Source: DATJLY01 sp963729295
GTDB taxonomy: Bacteria > Pseudomonadota > Alphaproteobacteria > ATCC43930 > CGMCC-115725
Assembly: GCA_963729295.1 (NCBI GenBank)
Contig: CAVSNJ010000020.1
Span: forward strand, 310,001 to 374,000
Direction: 5' to 3'
Length of the DNA stretch: 64,000 bases
Both the position numbers and the translations under genes were made by a program. This document shows, one piece after another, positions 48,944 to 58,185 of this stretch. Position 1 is the stretch's first letter. The number at the start of each line of letters is the position of its first letter. The notes beneath the pieces were generated by a model. It did not search any database. It was not told where the DNA came from and saw nothing but the letters and a program-made list of their open reading frames with translations.

Positions 48944-50476
48944 GTGCTCAAATCCGATTTTTGCGCACGACTCGCGCCTTATTTCGTCGCCGCGGCGATC
49001 CTTGCCTTACCCATCAGTGTCCGCGCGCAACTCGGACCCGCGGTGACCCCGCCGGAGCTGCCCCAGGGCAAGGACGTATTCAGTCTCACCCTTGACGAGG
49101 TGAAGCAATATTCGGCGGTCCAGAACTTCGAGATTCTCGGCCACGAATACTTCAAGATCCCGGAGCGCACGCCGTTCGCCAAGGGCGAAGGGCGCGCGGG
49201 ACCGGCGCTCGGATCGGGCTTCAATACGGTGCGGGTCTATGACGGGATCGCCTATCTCGGCGGTTACGATGGGCCACCGACCCTGTTCGGCATCCTCATC
49301 GCCGACGTGCACGATCCGCTGCACATGGTGCCGCTGAGCTTCATCCCGTGCCATGTCGGGACGCGCTGCCCCTATCTCAGGGTCAATCGCGAAAAGAAGA
49401 TCCTGATGTTCGGCAACGACGTGAACAAGAACAATCCGATTCAGCCGACGCCCGGCCAGACGGTGAATTCAGGCTGGGAATTCTACGACGTATCCGATCC
49501 GCGTCACCCGAAGGAACTGTCGTTCGTCCCGGCAGCGCCGAACGGTAGCACGCACGGCATGGCCGCAGACGACAACTACGTCTACGGCTGCGGCCAGTAC
49601 GCGTCCGATGTCAACGCGCAGGCCGTGCAGATCATCGATTATTCCTCGCCCGACGAGCCGGTGCAGGTGTCGACCTGGCATGTTCCCGGCCAGGTCAAGG
49701 GCGAACAGTACGGGCCGCTCGACATGAACGGGCCGGACGGCAAACCGCAGCTCGTCTGGTGCCACGAGATCGTGCCCTACAACAACAAGCTCTATATCGG
49801 CTATCGCGATTCGGGCGTCGTCGTTCTCGACGTGAGCGACAAGAAGAAGCCGAAGGAAATCGCAAACTTCGACTACATCCCGCCTTATTACGGCTCGTGG
49901 CTCGGCGGCGCCCATACCGTGCAGCCGATCATCGTCACGCCCGGCAAGGATCCCGACCTCGTCGTCGTCACGGACGAAATCTTCACCTGCCCGCAAGGCT
50001 TCGGCCGCATCCTCGACATCTCCGATCTGAAGAATCCCGAGGTCATCGCCGGCAAGCGGCCGGCCAACCCGCAGCTTCTATCGACCTTCCGCATTCCGAG
50101 CATCCAGGACAATTTCGACTTCGCGACGCACGAGTTCGTCTGTCCCAAGGGTCCGCCCGGCAACGAGGAGATTCAGAACACGACGCATCTGCCCTGGGTC
50201 GATCAGCGCTCGCCCAGCCTCGTCTACGTCACCTGGTACGACGAGGGCGTTCGCGTGCTGGATATCTCCAATCCCTATGCGCCGCAATTCATCGGCTACT
50301 ACAAATCGCCCCGCTACAACGGCCGGCCGAAATCCTATGACCGCCAGACGCGCGAGATCTTCCAGGATCCCGACACCAACCTGCTCTACGTCACCGACGG
50401 CAATGGCGGCGGCTTGACGGTCTTGCGCTACACCGGACCCATTCCGGCGCATCCGCCGCTGCCGGGCGCGCGCTGA
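48944..50476 (+). CDS. Secreted LVIVD-repeat beta-propeller protein
   Basis: 510 residues. A signal peptide (YFVAAAILALPISVRA) is followed by repeats of the form hhDVSDP-x-P: FYDVSDPRHPKELSFV, IIDYSSPDEPVQVSTW, VLDVSDKKKPKEIANF, ILDISDLKNPEVI, VLDISNPYAPQFIGY. This is the LVIVD/choice-of-anchor propeller type found in exported proteins. Cys pairs (CHVGTRCPY, and others) suggest disulfides. The function is unknown. Its place between a multicopper oxidase and copC-copD (9-bp gap) suggests a role in the same copper process. GGGGGGAGA lies upstream of the start codon. Confidence 0.78.
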   Translation: MLKSDFCARLAPYFVAAAILALPISVRAQLGPAVTPPELPQGKDVFSLTLDEVKQYSAVQNFEILGHEYFKIPERTPFAKGEGRAGPALGSGFNTVRVYDGIAYLGGYDGPPTLFGILIADVHDPLHMVPLSFIPCHVGTRCPYLRVNREKKILMFGNDVNKNNPIQPTPGQTVNSGWEFYDVSDPRHPKELSFVPAAPNGSTHGMAADDNYVYGCGQYASDVNAQAVQIIDYSSPDEPVQVSTWHVPGQVKGEQYGPLDMNGPDGKPQLVWCHEIVPYNNKLYIGYRDSGVVVLDVSDKKKPKEIANFDYIPPYYGSWLGGAHTVQPIIVTPGKDPDLVVVTDEIFTCPQGFGRILDISDLKNPEVIAGKRPANPQLLSTFRIPSIQDNFDFATHEFVCPKGPPGNEEIQNTTHLPWVDQRSPSLVYVTWYDEGVRVLDISNPYAPQFIGYYKSPRYNGRPKSYDRQTREIFQDPDTNLLYVTDGNGGGLTVLRYTGPIPAHPPLPGAR

Positions 50477-50485
50477 GAGGGGCTC

Positions 50486-50851
50486 GTGCCGGCGGCTTGG
50501 CGTACCGGGATCGCGGCGATCGGCCTCTTGTTCGCCGCGGCTTCGGCCTTTGCGCACTCTTATCCGACGAGCGCCGAGCCGCCGATGAACGGCACGGTGA
50601 AGACCGCGCCGTCCGAAGTCGTGATCGATTTCACCGGCGCGCTCGAGCCCGCCCTCAGCACGTTCGAGGTCTTCGACGCGAAGGGCGCGCGCGTCGATGC
50701 GGGCGATGCGCACACGGTTCCCGGCAATGCGAAGCGGATGCGCGTCGGCCTGAAGCCGCTGCCGGCCGGCACTTATACGGTAAAGTGGCACGCAACCGCG
50801 ATCGATACGCACCGGACCGAAGGAAGCTTCGCGTTCACCATCGCGCCGTGA
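50486..50851 (+). CDS. copC: CopC-family periplasmic copper-binding protein
   Basis: 121 residues from GTG 50486. The signal peptide ends AFA|HSYPTSAEPP, giving the mature N-terminal His of the Cu(II) histidine brace; the other ligands are in TAIDTHRTEGSFAF (Asp and His). The core is a seven-stranded cupredoxin-like barrel with the typical GTVKTAPSEVVIDFTGALEP and LPAGTYTVKWHA. The Met-rich Cu(I) site is missing, so it belongs to the Cu(II)-only class. It hands copper to CopD, encoded 9 bp downstream. Confidence 0.93.
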   Translation: MPAAWRTGIAAIGLLFAAASAFAHSYPTSAEPPMNGTVKTAPSEVVIDFTGALEPALSTFEVFDAKGARVDAGDAHTVPGNAKRMRVGLKPLPAGTYTVKWHATAIDTHRTEGSFAFTIAP

Positions 50852-50860
50852 CGCAAATCC

Positions 50861-52195
50861 ATGGATTGGGTCGCCGTCGCATTGCCGCTGTCGCGAGGCC
50901 TGGCGCTCGCCGCCCTTGTCGGCGCCTTTGGCGCAGCACTGTTTCGCGTGCTCGTGGCGCCCGCCGCCTTGGCGCGTGTTCCGGCCGCCGCCGCCGATGA
51001 CTGCCGCGCCCGCCTGCTCGCGCTTCTGCGCTCGTGCCTCGCCGCCGCGCTCATTCTGACGGCGCTGTGGATTCCGGTCGAGGCGGCAAGCATGGCGGGC
51101 CGCGACAGCCTCGCGGGCATGTTCGCGGCAACGCCCGTCGTCCTCTTCGACACGCATTTCGGCGCGGCCGTGATGTGGCGCCTTGGCACGCTCGTGGTTG
51201 CGCTGTGGCTTGCGCGCGGGGGCGGCGTCATTCGCGCCGCCGGCGTTGCCGCCGCGGCCGGGCTCGCGCTCGCATTACAGTCGGAGATGGGCCATGCGGC
51301 GGCCGCGGACGATCTTGCCCTGCCGGTCGCGGAGATCCTGCACCTCCTCGCCGCCGGCGCGTGGCTCGGGAGCTTGCTGCCGCTGCTGCTGCTGCTCCGC
51401 CGCCTGCCCGGGGAACCGGCGCAGATCGCCGCGCGGCGCTTCTCTCTCCTCGGCATCTGCTGCGTCGTCGTCCTCGTGTGCAGCGCGCTCGTTCAGGCCG
51501 GAGAACTGATCGGCGGGATGACGGGGCTGCTCGGCACCGATTACGGACGGACGGCGTTGGCAAAGCTCGCGCTGTTCGTGCTGCTGGTCGGTCTCGGCGG
51601 GATCAATCGCTTCGAGCTCACGCCTCATCTGAGCGGGCCGGCCGCCGGCGCGTCGGCTGCGAAGCTCGGCGTCAGCATCATGTGCGAGATGGCGGCGGGA
51701 TTGGTCGTCGTATTTCTCGCCGCCGACCTCGCGACCGAGGCTCCTGCGGTCCACCAAGCGCCGCTTTGGCCGTTCGCACTCCGCCCTGCCTGGCGCCTCC
51801 TGCCTGCCGCGGCAGGAGCCGCGCAAGAGGCTGCGCTCGCGGTGACCGCGCTCGCGATTATGACCGCGATCGGGGCAGCCTGGCAGCGCTTCCACTGGCG
51901 CGGCGCACTCGTTGCCGCGCTCCTGATCTGCGCCCTCGCCGCGACGCAGATCGAGTTCATCCCGCTGCCGAATGTCGTGCGCGGCACCGGCACCGTCGTC
52001 GCCATCGAGCCCGAATCGAGCTTGCTGGTCGTCAATGGCGACGAGATACCGGATTTCATGGCGGCCATGACGATGCCTTACGACGTGGCGAACCCGTCGT
52101 TGCTCGATGGCCTCACGCCCGGCGAGCGCGTCGAATTCGAAATCGATCGGGCGACGGCGCGGATCACGTCGATCCGCCCCACGCCCGCGCGCTAG
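50861..52195 (+). CDS. copD: CopD-like copper membrane protein fused to C-terminal CusF-like domain
   Basis: 444 residues. The first 370 carry eight or nine hydrophobic helices with the CopD pattern LHLLAAGAWLGSLLPLLLLL (conserved His, helix 4) and GRTALAKLALFVLLVGLGGINRF. The last 70 residues are soluble: GTGTVVAIEPESSLLVVNGD, then EIPDFMAAMTMPYDVANPSL, a CusF-type module with the MTM copper ligands. The same module ends the multicopper oxidase. It probably imports or relays copper through the inner membrane. I know CopD usually without this fusion. Confidence 0.87.
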   Translation: MDWVAVALPLSRGLALAALVGAFGAALFRVLVAPAALARVPAAAADDCRARLLALLRSCLAAALILTALWIPVEAASMAGRDSLAGMFAATPVVLFDTHFGAAVMWRLGTLVVALWLARGGGVIRAAGVAAAAGLALALQSEMGHAAAADDLALPVAEILHLLAAGAWLGSLLPLLLLLRRLPGEPAQIAARRFSLLGICCVVVLVCSALVQAGELIGGMTGLLGTDYGRTALAKLALFVLLVGLGGINRFELTPHLSGPAAGASAAKLGVSIMCEMAAGLVVVFLAADLATEAPAVHQAPLWPFALRPAWRLLPAAAGAAQEAALAVTALAIMTAIGAAWQRFHWRGALVAALLICALAATQIEFIPLPNVVRGTGTVVAIEPESSLLVVNGDEIPDFMAAMTMPYDVANPSLLDGLTPGERVEFEIDRATARITSIRPTPAR

Positions 52196-52206
52196 GTCCG
52201 ATCGAG

Positions 52207-53145
52207 TTAGCTCTTGAGACGCGGTATCAGCCGTTCGCCATTGCCGCGATAGATCGCCGCCAGTTCGCCGGGCTTCAGACCGTACTCTTCGAGGCCGCGA
52301 ATGCCGTCGCTCGACGTGCCGAAGGGGTAATCGCTGCCGAGCAGAACTTGCGATAGCGGCACATAGGCGAAGAGCGCCGCGAGCGCCGGACGATTCGCCT
52401 GGAGCGCCACGTCGTAATGGAGCTTGCGCAGCTCATGGTCGATGCCGTTCGGCATTTTGTCGGCAAATTCGCGGCCCAGCCCCACGACCGCCGCGCGCCC
52501 AGCGAGAACCGGGACGGCGGCTCCGGAATGACAGAAGATGAAGCGAATGTCCGGCCGGCGCGCCAATGTCCCGGTGAAGAGGAGGCTGAAGACGCAGCGG
52601 TTGGTGTCTTGCGTGAATTCGAACAGCGACGGCTGAATCCAGCTGAGCGAGGGCGCGCAACAGATCGGGTTGAGCGGATGGACGAAGACCAGAGCCTTGC
52701 GCCGGTTCAATTCTTCCATCACCGGCTCGAAATCCGGATTGCCGGGATAGCGCTCGCCATAGCTCGTCATGAGCTGGATGCCGTCGGCCTTGAGGACGTC
52801 GAGCGCATAGGCGATTTCGGCCAGAGTGCCGTCCACATCCGGCATCGGGACGGAGGCGAAATGCCCGAACCGCTCGGGGTGGCTCGAGCGCATCTTCGCC
52901 GCATGCTCGTTGACCGCGCGCGCAAGCCGCCGCGTCGCGTCCTTTCCGACATGATGAAGGCCCGGGGGCGACAGCGACAGAACCGACGTGCCGACGCCGT
53001 TCTTGTCCATTTCCTCGAGGCTGCGGGCCATGGTCCAGTCGCGCACGACGGGCCGTTTCGCCATGTCGCCCATGACGGAAAGATAGTCTGGAGCATAGAA
53101 GTGATGATGGACGTCGATCCGGCTCAGCCGCTTTGCGTCGGCCAT
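52207..53145 (-). CDS. Amidohydrolase family 2 protein (ACMSD/aromatic decarboxylase-like)
   Basis: 312 residues from ATG 53145 (AGGGGG upstream). Zinc-site motifs of the TIM-barrel amidohydrolase_2 group: IDVHHHFYAPDYL (HxH), LVFVHPLNP, FIFCHSGAAVPVLAGR and LLGSDYPFGTSSDG (Asp). Such enzymes decarboxylate aminocarboxymuconate semialdehyde or hydroxybenzoates, or hydrolyse related compounds. It may serve the aromatic cluster 8 kb away, but is separated from it by the copper genes. Confidence 0.88.
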   Translation of the reverse strand: MADAKRLSRIDVHHHFYAPDYLSVMGDMAKRPVVRDWTMARSLEEMDKNGVGTSVLSLSPPGLHHVGKDATRRLARAVNEHAAKMRSSHPERFGHFASVPMPDVDGTLAEIAYALDVLKADGIQLMTSYGERYPGNPDFEPVMEELNRRKALVFVHPLNPICCAPSLSWIQPSLFEFTQDTNRCVFSLLFTGTLARRPDIRFIFCHSGAAVPVLAGRAAVVGLGREFADKMPNGIDHELRKLHYDVALQANRPALAALFAYVPLSQVLLGSDYPFGTSSDGIRGLEEYGLKPGELAAIYRGNGERLIPRLKS

Positions 53146-53246
53146 TGCTGCCCCCTGGGTTCGAAACACACGGTTGGCGCTACGCTAACATTGTTATGCG
53201 AGCGGCGAAACTCTTGTGGAAATGCGCGGCGCCAGCGCGGGTCGGA

Positions 53247-54002
53247 TCAGGCGACGGCCTCGCGCATGCCGCGGATGAAGACCGCCAACATCAAGACCGA
53301 GAGCGCGGCGAAGATCAGGAATGCGGCTCCGACCGAGGAATCGAGGATCGAGCCGCCCATCAGCGCCCGCGCGGCGTTGACGGCGTAAAGGAACGGGTCG
53401 AGCCGCGCCACCGCCTGGATGATCGGCGGACCGAAGCTCACCGGCAGCATCACGCCGGAGAGGATGAGGAGCGGAAGGATGAAAGTATTGGTCACGCCGG
53501 CCAGCACCCCGCCCTCGCGCGTGATGAGCGCCAAGGTGAAGGACGTGGACGCCATGGTGATGCCGATCAGCAGGATCAGCACGACCAGGAGCAGTCCGCC
53601 CCAGGGATCGAAGCGCAGCCCGAGCGAAAGCGCGCACAGCACGAGCGCGCCGCTCTGACACAGAAGCTCGATCGACGAAACGAGGATCAGGCCCAACGCC
53701 AAGGCGAGGCGGCTCACCGGCGTCACGCGCAATCGTTCGAGAAACCCGCCATCGACCTTGTCCTGGAGCGAAAAGCCGACAAAGCCGGCACTGAACAGGG
53801 CGTTCATGATGAGGAGTCCCGGCGCGAAGAACTGGATCGCGTTCGCGGCCGGAAAGCCGCGCGTCGCGGCAACCCCATTGAGCAGCGGGCTGAACAGCAC
53901 GAGATAGATCACCGGCTGCACGAGCCCGCGCAAAATCCAGAACGGGTTGCGGAACGTGACCTTTATCTCGTTGGTCATGATGAGATAGGTGTCGCGCAGC
54001 AT
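53247..54002 (-). CDS. ABC-2 type permease (DrrB-like)
   Basis: 251 residues with six hydrophobic segments. ABC-2 permease features are EIKVTFRNPFWILRGLVQPV at the start, FSAGFVGFSLQDKVDGGFLE, RLRVTPVSRLALALGLILVS and LILSGVMLPVSFGPPIIQAV. It forms the export channel with the ATPase encoded just upstream (1-base overlap). The substrate is unknown; drug or lipid export is usual for this family. Confidence 0.9.
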   Translation of the reverse strand: MLRDTYLIMTNEIKVTFRNPFWILRGLVQPVIYLVLFSPLLNGVAATRGFPAANAIQFFAPGLLIMNALFSAGFVGFSLQDKVDGGFLERLRVTPVSRLALALGLILVSSIELLCQSGALVLCALSLGLRFDPWGGLLLVVLILLIGITMASTSFTLALITREGGVLAGVTNTFILPLLILSGVMLPVSFGPPIIQAVARLDPFLYAVNAARALMGGSILDSSVGAAFLIFAALSVLMLAVFIRGMREAVA

Positions 54003-54976
54003 CAGGAAGCTACCTCCTCCCCGCTCAGCGAGCGCCCGGTGAGCTTCAGGAACACGTCGTCGAGCGACGGCCGCGAAAGATGCACCGTCTTCGGCGGACG
54101 CTTTCCCTCCGCCAGAACCCGCATGATCTCCGGCAGCGCGACATCGCCGTGGTCGACGTAGAGATGGAGCGATGCTCCCGCGCGCTGACTTTCGATGACG
54201 AGGCTCGTTCGCGCCATAATTTCCGATGCCGCGGCGACTGCGTCCTCGTCGTCATACCCCAACGTGACGATGTCGCCGGCGATCTCTTTCTTGAGCTCCG
54301 CCGGGCTGCCAAGCGCGACGATCTTGCCATGGTCGACGATGGCGACGCGATGGCAAAGCGCGTCGGCTTCCTCGAGATAGTGCGTCGTCAGGAAGATCGT
54401 CGTGCCCTGCTCGTTCAACGCGCGCACTTCGCTCCGCACGCGCGCGCGGCTTTGCGGATCAAGGCCGGTCGTGGGCTCGTCGAGAAAGAGGAGCTCGGGG
54501 GAATTGATGACGCCGGAGGCGAGATCGAAGATGCGACGCTCGCCGCCCGAATAGGTTTCGGTCTTGCGGTCGGCGAAGGACGCAAGATGGAGACGCTCGA
54601 TCAAGGCATCGATGCGGCGCGCGGCCTCGATCCTGCTCAAGCGATAGAGTTGGGCGTGGAGCATGAGGTTCTCGCGTCCGGTCGCGACCTGCTCCATTCC
54701 GCCCTTCTGCCCGACATAGCCGATATGCCGGCGGATTTGGCGCGCCTCGGTCATCAGATCGAAGCCGGTCACTGTCGCCGTGCCGCTCGTCGGGATGAGC
54801 AGCGTGCAGAGCATACGCATGGTCGTGGTCTTGCCCGCGCCGTTGGGGCCAAGCAGGCCGAAAATCTCGCCCTTCTCGACCACGAGGTCGAGCGCCCTGA
54901 CGGCTTCGACGCCCTCCCGCCCGCGTCCGGCAAAGCGCTTGGAGAGCTTCTCGATGCGGATGGCGGGCGCCGGCAT
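54002..54976 (-). CDS. ABC exporter ATPase (DrrA-like)
   Basis: 324 residues. Walker A is LLGPNGAGKTTTMRML, the DrrA-type region TGFDLMTEARQIRRHIGYVG follows, the signature is YSGGERRIFDLASGVI (slightly degenerate), Walker B LLFLDEPTTGLDPQSR and switch FLTTHYLEEADALCH. The C-terminal extension after residue 220 is the DrrA/DUF4162-like domain. It energises the ABC-2 permease encoded next. Confidence 0.92.
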   Translation of the reverse strand: MPAPAIRIEKLSKRFAGRGREGVEAVRALDLVVEKGEIFGLLGPNGAGKTTTMRMLCTLLIPTSGTATVTGFDLMTEARQIRRHIGYVGQKGGMEQVATGRENLMLHAQLYRLSRIEAARRIDALIERLHLASFADRKTETYSGGERRIFDLASGVINSPELLFLDEPTTGLDPQSRARVRSEVRALNEQGTTIFLTTHYLEEADALCHRVAIVDHGKIVALGSPAELKKEIAGDIVTLGYDDEDAVAAASEIMARTSLVIESQRAGASLHLYVDHGDVALPEIMRVLAEGKRPPKTVHLSRPSLDDVFLKLTGRSLSGEEVAS

Positions 54977-55128
54977 TGCGACCTTTTATGGTTGCACCCG
55001 GAATATCCGTCAAGGCGGCGCTGCGAGGTTCCTGCCGGACGGATCGAAGCGCTCGAATTCGTATCTTTGGCGCGCGGAAACGGGTAAAAACGAAGCTCCA
55101 TCCACGGCGCGCTTGAAGGAGTGCGGCA

Positions 55129-56205
55129 ATGAAATTCGGGCATTTCTGCCTGCCGACCTTTTTTCCCGACGTCGACGGCAGCGTCGGCGTCTTGATGCGT
55201 CGCTGGATCGAGCTGCTCGCCGAAAGCGAGGCGCTCGGCTTCGATTCGCTGTGGGCGAACGAACATCATTTCGATGCCTATGGCGGCATCATCCCGTCGC
55301 CCCCGACCATTCTCGCCGCGCTCTCGCAGCGCACGCGGCATGCGCGGCTCGGCACCTCGATCGTCGTGCTGCCGCTCCACAGCCCGATCGAGATCGCCGA
55401 ACAGCTCGCCATGGTCGATCTGATGTCGGGCGGGCGGGTCGAGTTCGGCATCGGCCGCGGCTTCGTCGAGTTCGACTACGACCGGCTCGGCGTGTCGCGC
55501 GAGGATTCGCAGGGGCGCATGCGCGAGCAGCTCGAAGTCATTCTCAAGGCTTGGGGCGGCGAGCCCTTTACGCACAAGGGCCGGTTCTACACTTACGAGA
55601 ACCTCGAAGTCTGGCCGCGGCCCGAGCAGCGCCCGCATCCGCCGATCTGGCTCTCGTGCTCGCAGACGCCGGCGAGCTTCGAATGGGCGGGGAGCAAGGG
55701 TTATAGCGTTCTCACCGTCGCCTATCGCAGCGTCGAAAATCTCGTCGCCAATAACAGACTCTACCGCGAGGCCTGGGCCAAGGCCGGCCATCCGGCCAAC
55801 AAATGGCGCGTCGCGACGCACTATCACTGCGTCTTGAGCGAGAACAAGCGCGAAGCGCGCGAGATCGCGCGCGAGGCGTGGCGTCGCTACACGCTTGCGA
55901 CCACCCACACGCTCGACCGGATCAGGGCGGACCAGAACTATCTGAACGACCCCAACCGGCGGCAGGTCGGCCAGGACCTTCTCGACGTCGACAAGATGGT
56001 CGAGGAGCTGCGCGTCATCGCGTGCACGCCCGATGAGGCGGTCAAGCTGCTCGAGCGGGCTCAGGATGCGATGGGATTCACCCAGTGCGACTGTACCTTC
56101 TTCTTCGGCGGCATTACGCATGACCAGGCGCTGCGCTCGCTGCACCTTTTCGCCAGCGAGGTCATGCCCAAGCTGAAGAATCGGGAACCGCGGCTCGCGG
56201 CATAA
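55129..56205 (+). CDS. Luciferase-like (LLM class) flavin-dependent monooxygenase
   Basis: 358 residues. TIM-barrel bacterial-luciferase family: FDSLWANEHHFDAYGGIIPS, RTRHARLGTSIVVLPLHSPI, AEQLAMVDLMSGGRVEFGIG, RGFVEFDYDRLG and PPIWLSCSQTPASFEWAG. It uses reduced FMN and O2 on an organic substrate. AAGGAG lies 8 bases before ATG. It stands 204 bp upstream of a Liv operon in the same direction, so the importer may bring in its substrate. Confidence 0.9.
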   Translation: MKFGHFCLPTFFPDVDGSVGVLMRRWIELLAESEALGFDSLWANEHHFDAYGGIIPSPPTILAALSQRTRHARLGTSIVVLPLHSPIEIAEQLAMVDLMSGGRVEFGIGRGFVEFDYDRLGVSREDSQGRMREQLEVILKAWGGEPFTHKGRFYTYENLEVWPRPEQRPHPPIWLSCSQTPASFEWAGSKGYSVLTVAYRSVENLVANNRLYREAWAKAGHPANKWRVATHYHCVLSENKREAREIAREAWRRYTLATTHTLDRIRADQNYLNDPNRRQVGQDLLDVDKMVEELRVIACTPDEAVKLLERAQDAMGFTQCDCTFFFGGITHDQALRSLHLFASEVMPKLKNREPRLAA

Positions 56206-56409
56206 TCGGTCGAAGGCGAATTCGGCAGGACGTGGCGCCCGAGTGACGGGTGTCCTTGCAATTCCCGCCGCGACGAGGCTTGTCAGACCGGCCGGGAAAT
56301 GAAATCCTGATCGGCAACGGCGTCGAACAACGACGCGATCGGGGAAACGGGAGGAAACCACGGCATCCGCGCAGCTCGACAGCACGGCCGGCGTCGCCGC
56401 TCGATCCAT

Positions 56410-57297
56410 ATGATCGCGCAGCAGATCCTCAACGGCCTCGTCGTCGGCGCGGTCTATGCGCTGTTCGCGCTCGGCTTCACGCTCGTCTATGGCGTCCAGA
56501 AGATCCTCAATCTCGCGCATGGCGGCGTCTTCATGTGGGGCGCGCTCATCGGCTATTTCGTAGTGACGAGGCTCGGGCTGCCGCTTCTCGCGGCGCTCGT
56601 GATCGCCATGGCGGGAGCCGGCCTCTTGGGTATGGCGCTCGAGCTCGTGGCCTTCCGGCACTTGCGGCGGCGCAGGGGGGACGATCTCAGCACGCTCGTA
56701 TCGAGCATCGGCGCCAATCTCATTCTCGTCAACATGGCGCAGCAGCTAACGAACTCGCAGATCGCGAGCTTTCCCTTCGGCACGTTTCCGATCCGCATCT
56801 GGCGCGTCGCCGGACTGATAATCTCGCTGCAAACGATCGTCATCCTCGGCTGCGTCGCGCTGCTCGTGGTCATGCTGGTGCTCTATCTGTTCCGCACCCG
56901 GTTCGGGACGGAAGTGCGCGCCGTCGCCGTGAGCGAGCGCACGTCGTTGTTGCTCGGGATCGCGCCCGGCTCGGTCTTCCTGCAAACCTTCTTCATCGCC
57001 GGCGCCATGGCGGGCGCCGCCGGCGTCATTCTCGGCGTCGCCTTCAACTCGGTGAGCTACAACATGGGCGAGCCGATGATGCTGCGCGCCTTCGTCATCA
57101 TCGTCCTCGGCGGCTTCGGCAGCGTCATCGGCGCCGTCGTGGCAAGCCTCGTCTTGGGCGTGGTGCAGGCGCTTTCGGTGGCGCTGTGGTCGTCGGCCTT
57201 GAGCGACGCCATCATGTTCGGCGTCCTCATCCTTCTGCTGCTGGTGCGCCCGACCGGGCTCTTTCGCGGCTTCGATACCGAGGCGCGGCGGGCTTGA
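56410..57297 (+). CDS. livH: Liv-type ABC permease LivH (second system)
   Basis: 295 residues, eight helices. Start QQILNGLVVGAVYALFALGF, then TLVYGVQKILNLAHGGVFMW; later VRAVAVSERTSLLLGIAPGS and FVIIVLGGFGSVIGAVVASL. This copy is only distantly similar to the LivH at 28504-29373, so the two systems are not recent duplicates. First gene of the HMGFK operon. Confidence 0.92.
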   Translation: MIAQQILNGLVVGAVYALFALGFTLVYGVQKILNLAHGGVFMWGALIGYFVVTRLGLPLLAALVIAMAGAGLLGMALELVAFRHLRRRRGDDLSTLVSSIGANLILVNMAQQLTNSQIASFPFGTFPIRIWRVAGLIISLQTIVILGCVALLVVMLVLYLFRTRFGTEVRAVAVSERTSLLLGIAPGSVFLQTFFIAGAMAGAAGVILGVAFNSVSYNMGEPMMLRAFVIIVLGGFGSVIGAVVASLVLGVVQALSVALWSSALSDAIMFGVLILLLLVRPTGLFRGFDTEARRA

Positions 57298-57303
57298 TCC
57301 GCG

Positions 57304-58185
57304 ATGGATCTTCTCATCGCCTATCAGCCCTATCTCGATGCGATCTGCATCGGCAGCGGTTATGCGCTGAGCCAATTCATCGCGCTCCGCGCCGGCCTCT
57401 TCTCCTTAGGCTCGGCCGGATTCGGATCGATCGGGGCCTATGCCGCGGCGATCGCGCTCATGCGCTATGGCGCGCCGCTCGGCGTGGCGGTGATTGCCGG
57501 CACGGGCGCGGCGCTCGTCTGCGGGCTCCTCCTCTCGGTGCCGCTCGCGCGGCTCCGGGGCCATTTCCAAGCGGTCGCCACGGTCGCGTTCGTCGAGATC
57601 GTCGTGTCGCTCGCGCTTTATTTCGACAGCGTTACCAACGGTCCGCGCGGCATCAACGGTATTCCAAAGCTGGTCGGCACGGCCGAGCTCGTGCTGTTCG
57701 TCGCCGGCGTCGCAGCACTTCTCTCGGTTGTCGAGCGAACAGGGATCGGTCGCGCCTTCGGCGCCATCCGTCAGGACGATCTGGTCGCGCGCTCGCTCGG
57801 CATTTCGGTCGCACGCTACCATCGGCTCGCTTTCGGCTTGAGTGCCGCGGTCGCAGGCCTTGCCGGATCGCTGTCCGCCTTCAACACCTACACGATCGAG
57901 CCGCAGCAATTCGGGTTTCAGCTCCTGACCCTCGCCCTGGGCGCGGTCATTCTCGGCGGGCGCAGCTTCGTCGTCGGCCCGATCGTCGGCACGGCGATCT
58001 TCATCATGCTGCCGGAGCTCGCGCGGCCCCTGGCGGAGAACCGGTTCCTGCTCGACGGCGCGCTCCTCATCGCCGTCATCACCTTTCTGCCGCGCGGCAT
58101 TGTCGACAGCCTCGCGCAGCAACGGGCGGCCGCGCGCGAGCGCCGCGATGGCGAGCGCGCGCCTGCCCGGACGCGAACGTCATGA
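57304..58185 (+). CDS. livM: Liv-type ABC permease LivM (second system)
   Basis: 293 residues. Contains the LivM pattern GYALSQFIALRAGLFSLGSA, FGAIRQDDLVARSLGISVAR, then LAFGLSAAVAGLAGSLSAFN and RSFVVGPIVGTAIF. Its stop overlaps the livG start (ATGA). The C-terminus after FLPRGIVDSL is basic. Forms the channel with LivH. Confidence 0.9.
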   Translation: MDLLIAYQPYLDAICIGSGYALSQFIALRAGLFSLGSAGFGSIGAYAAAIALMRYGAPLGVAVIAGTGAALVCGLLLSVPLARLRGHFQAVATVAFVEIVVSLALYFDSVTNGPRGINGIPKLVGTAELVLFVAGVAALLSVVERTGIGRAFGAIRQDDLVARSLGISVARYHRLAFGLSAAVAGLAGSLSAFNTYTIEPQQFGFQLLTLALGAVILGGRSFVVGPIVGTAIFIMLPELARPLAENRFLLDGALLIAVITFLPRGIVDSLAQQRAAARERRDGERAPARTRTS

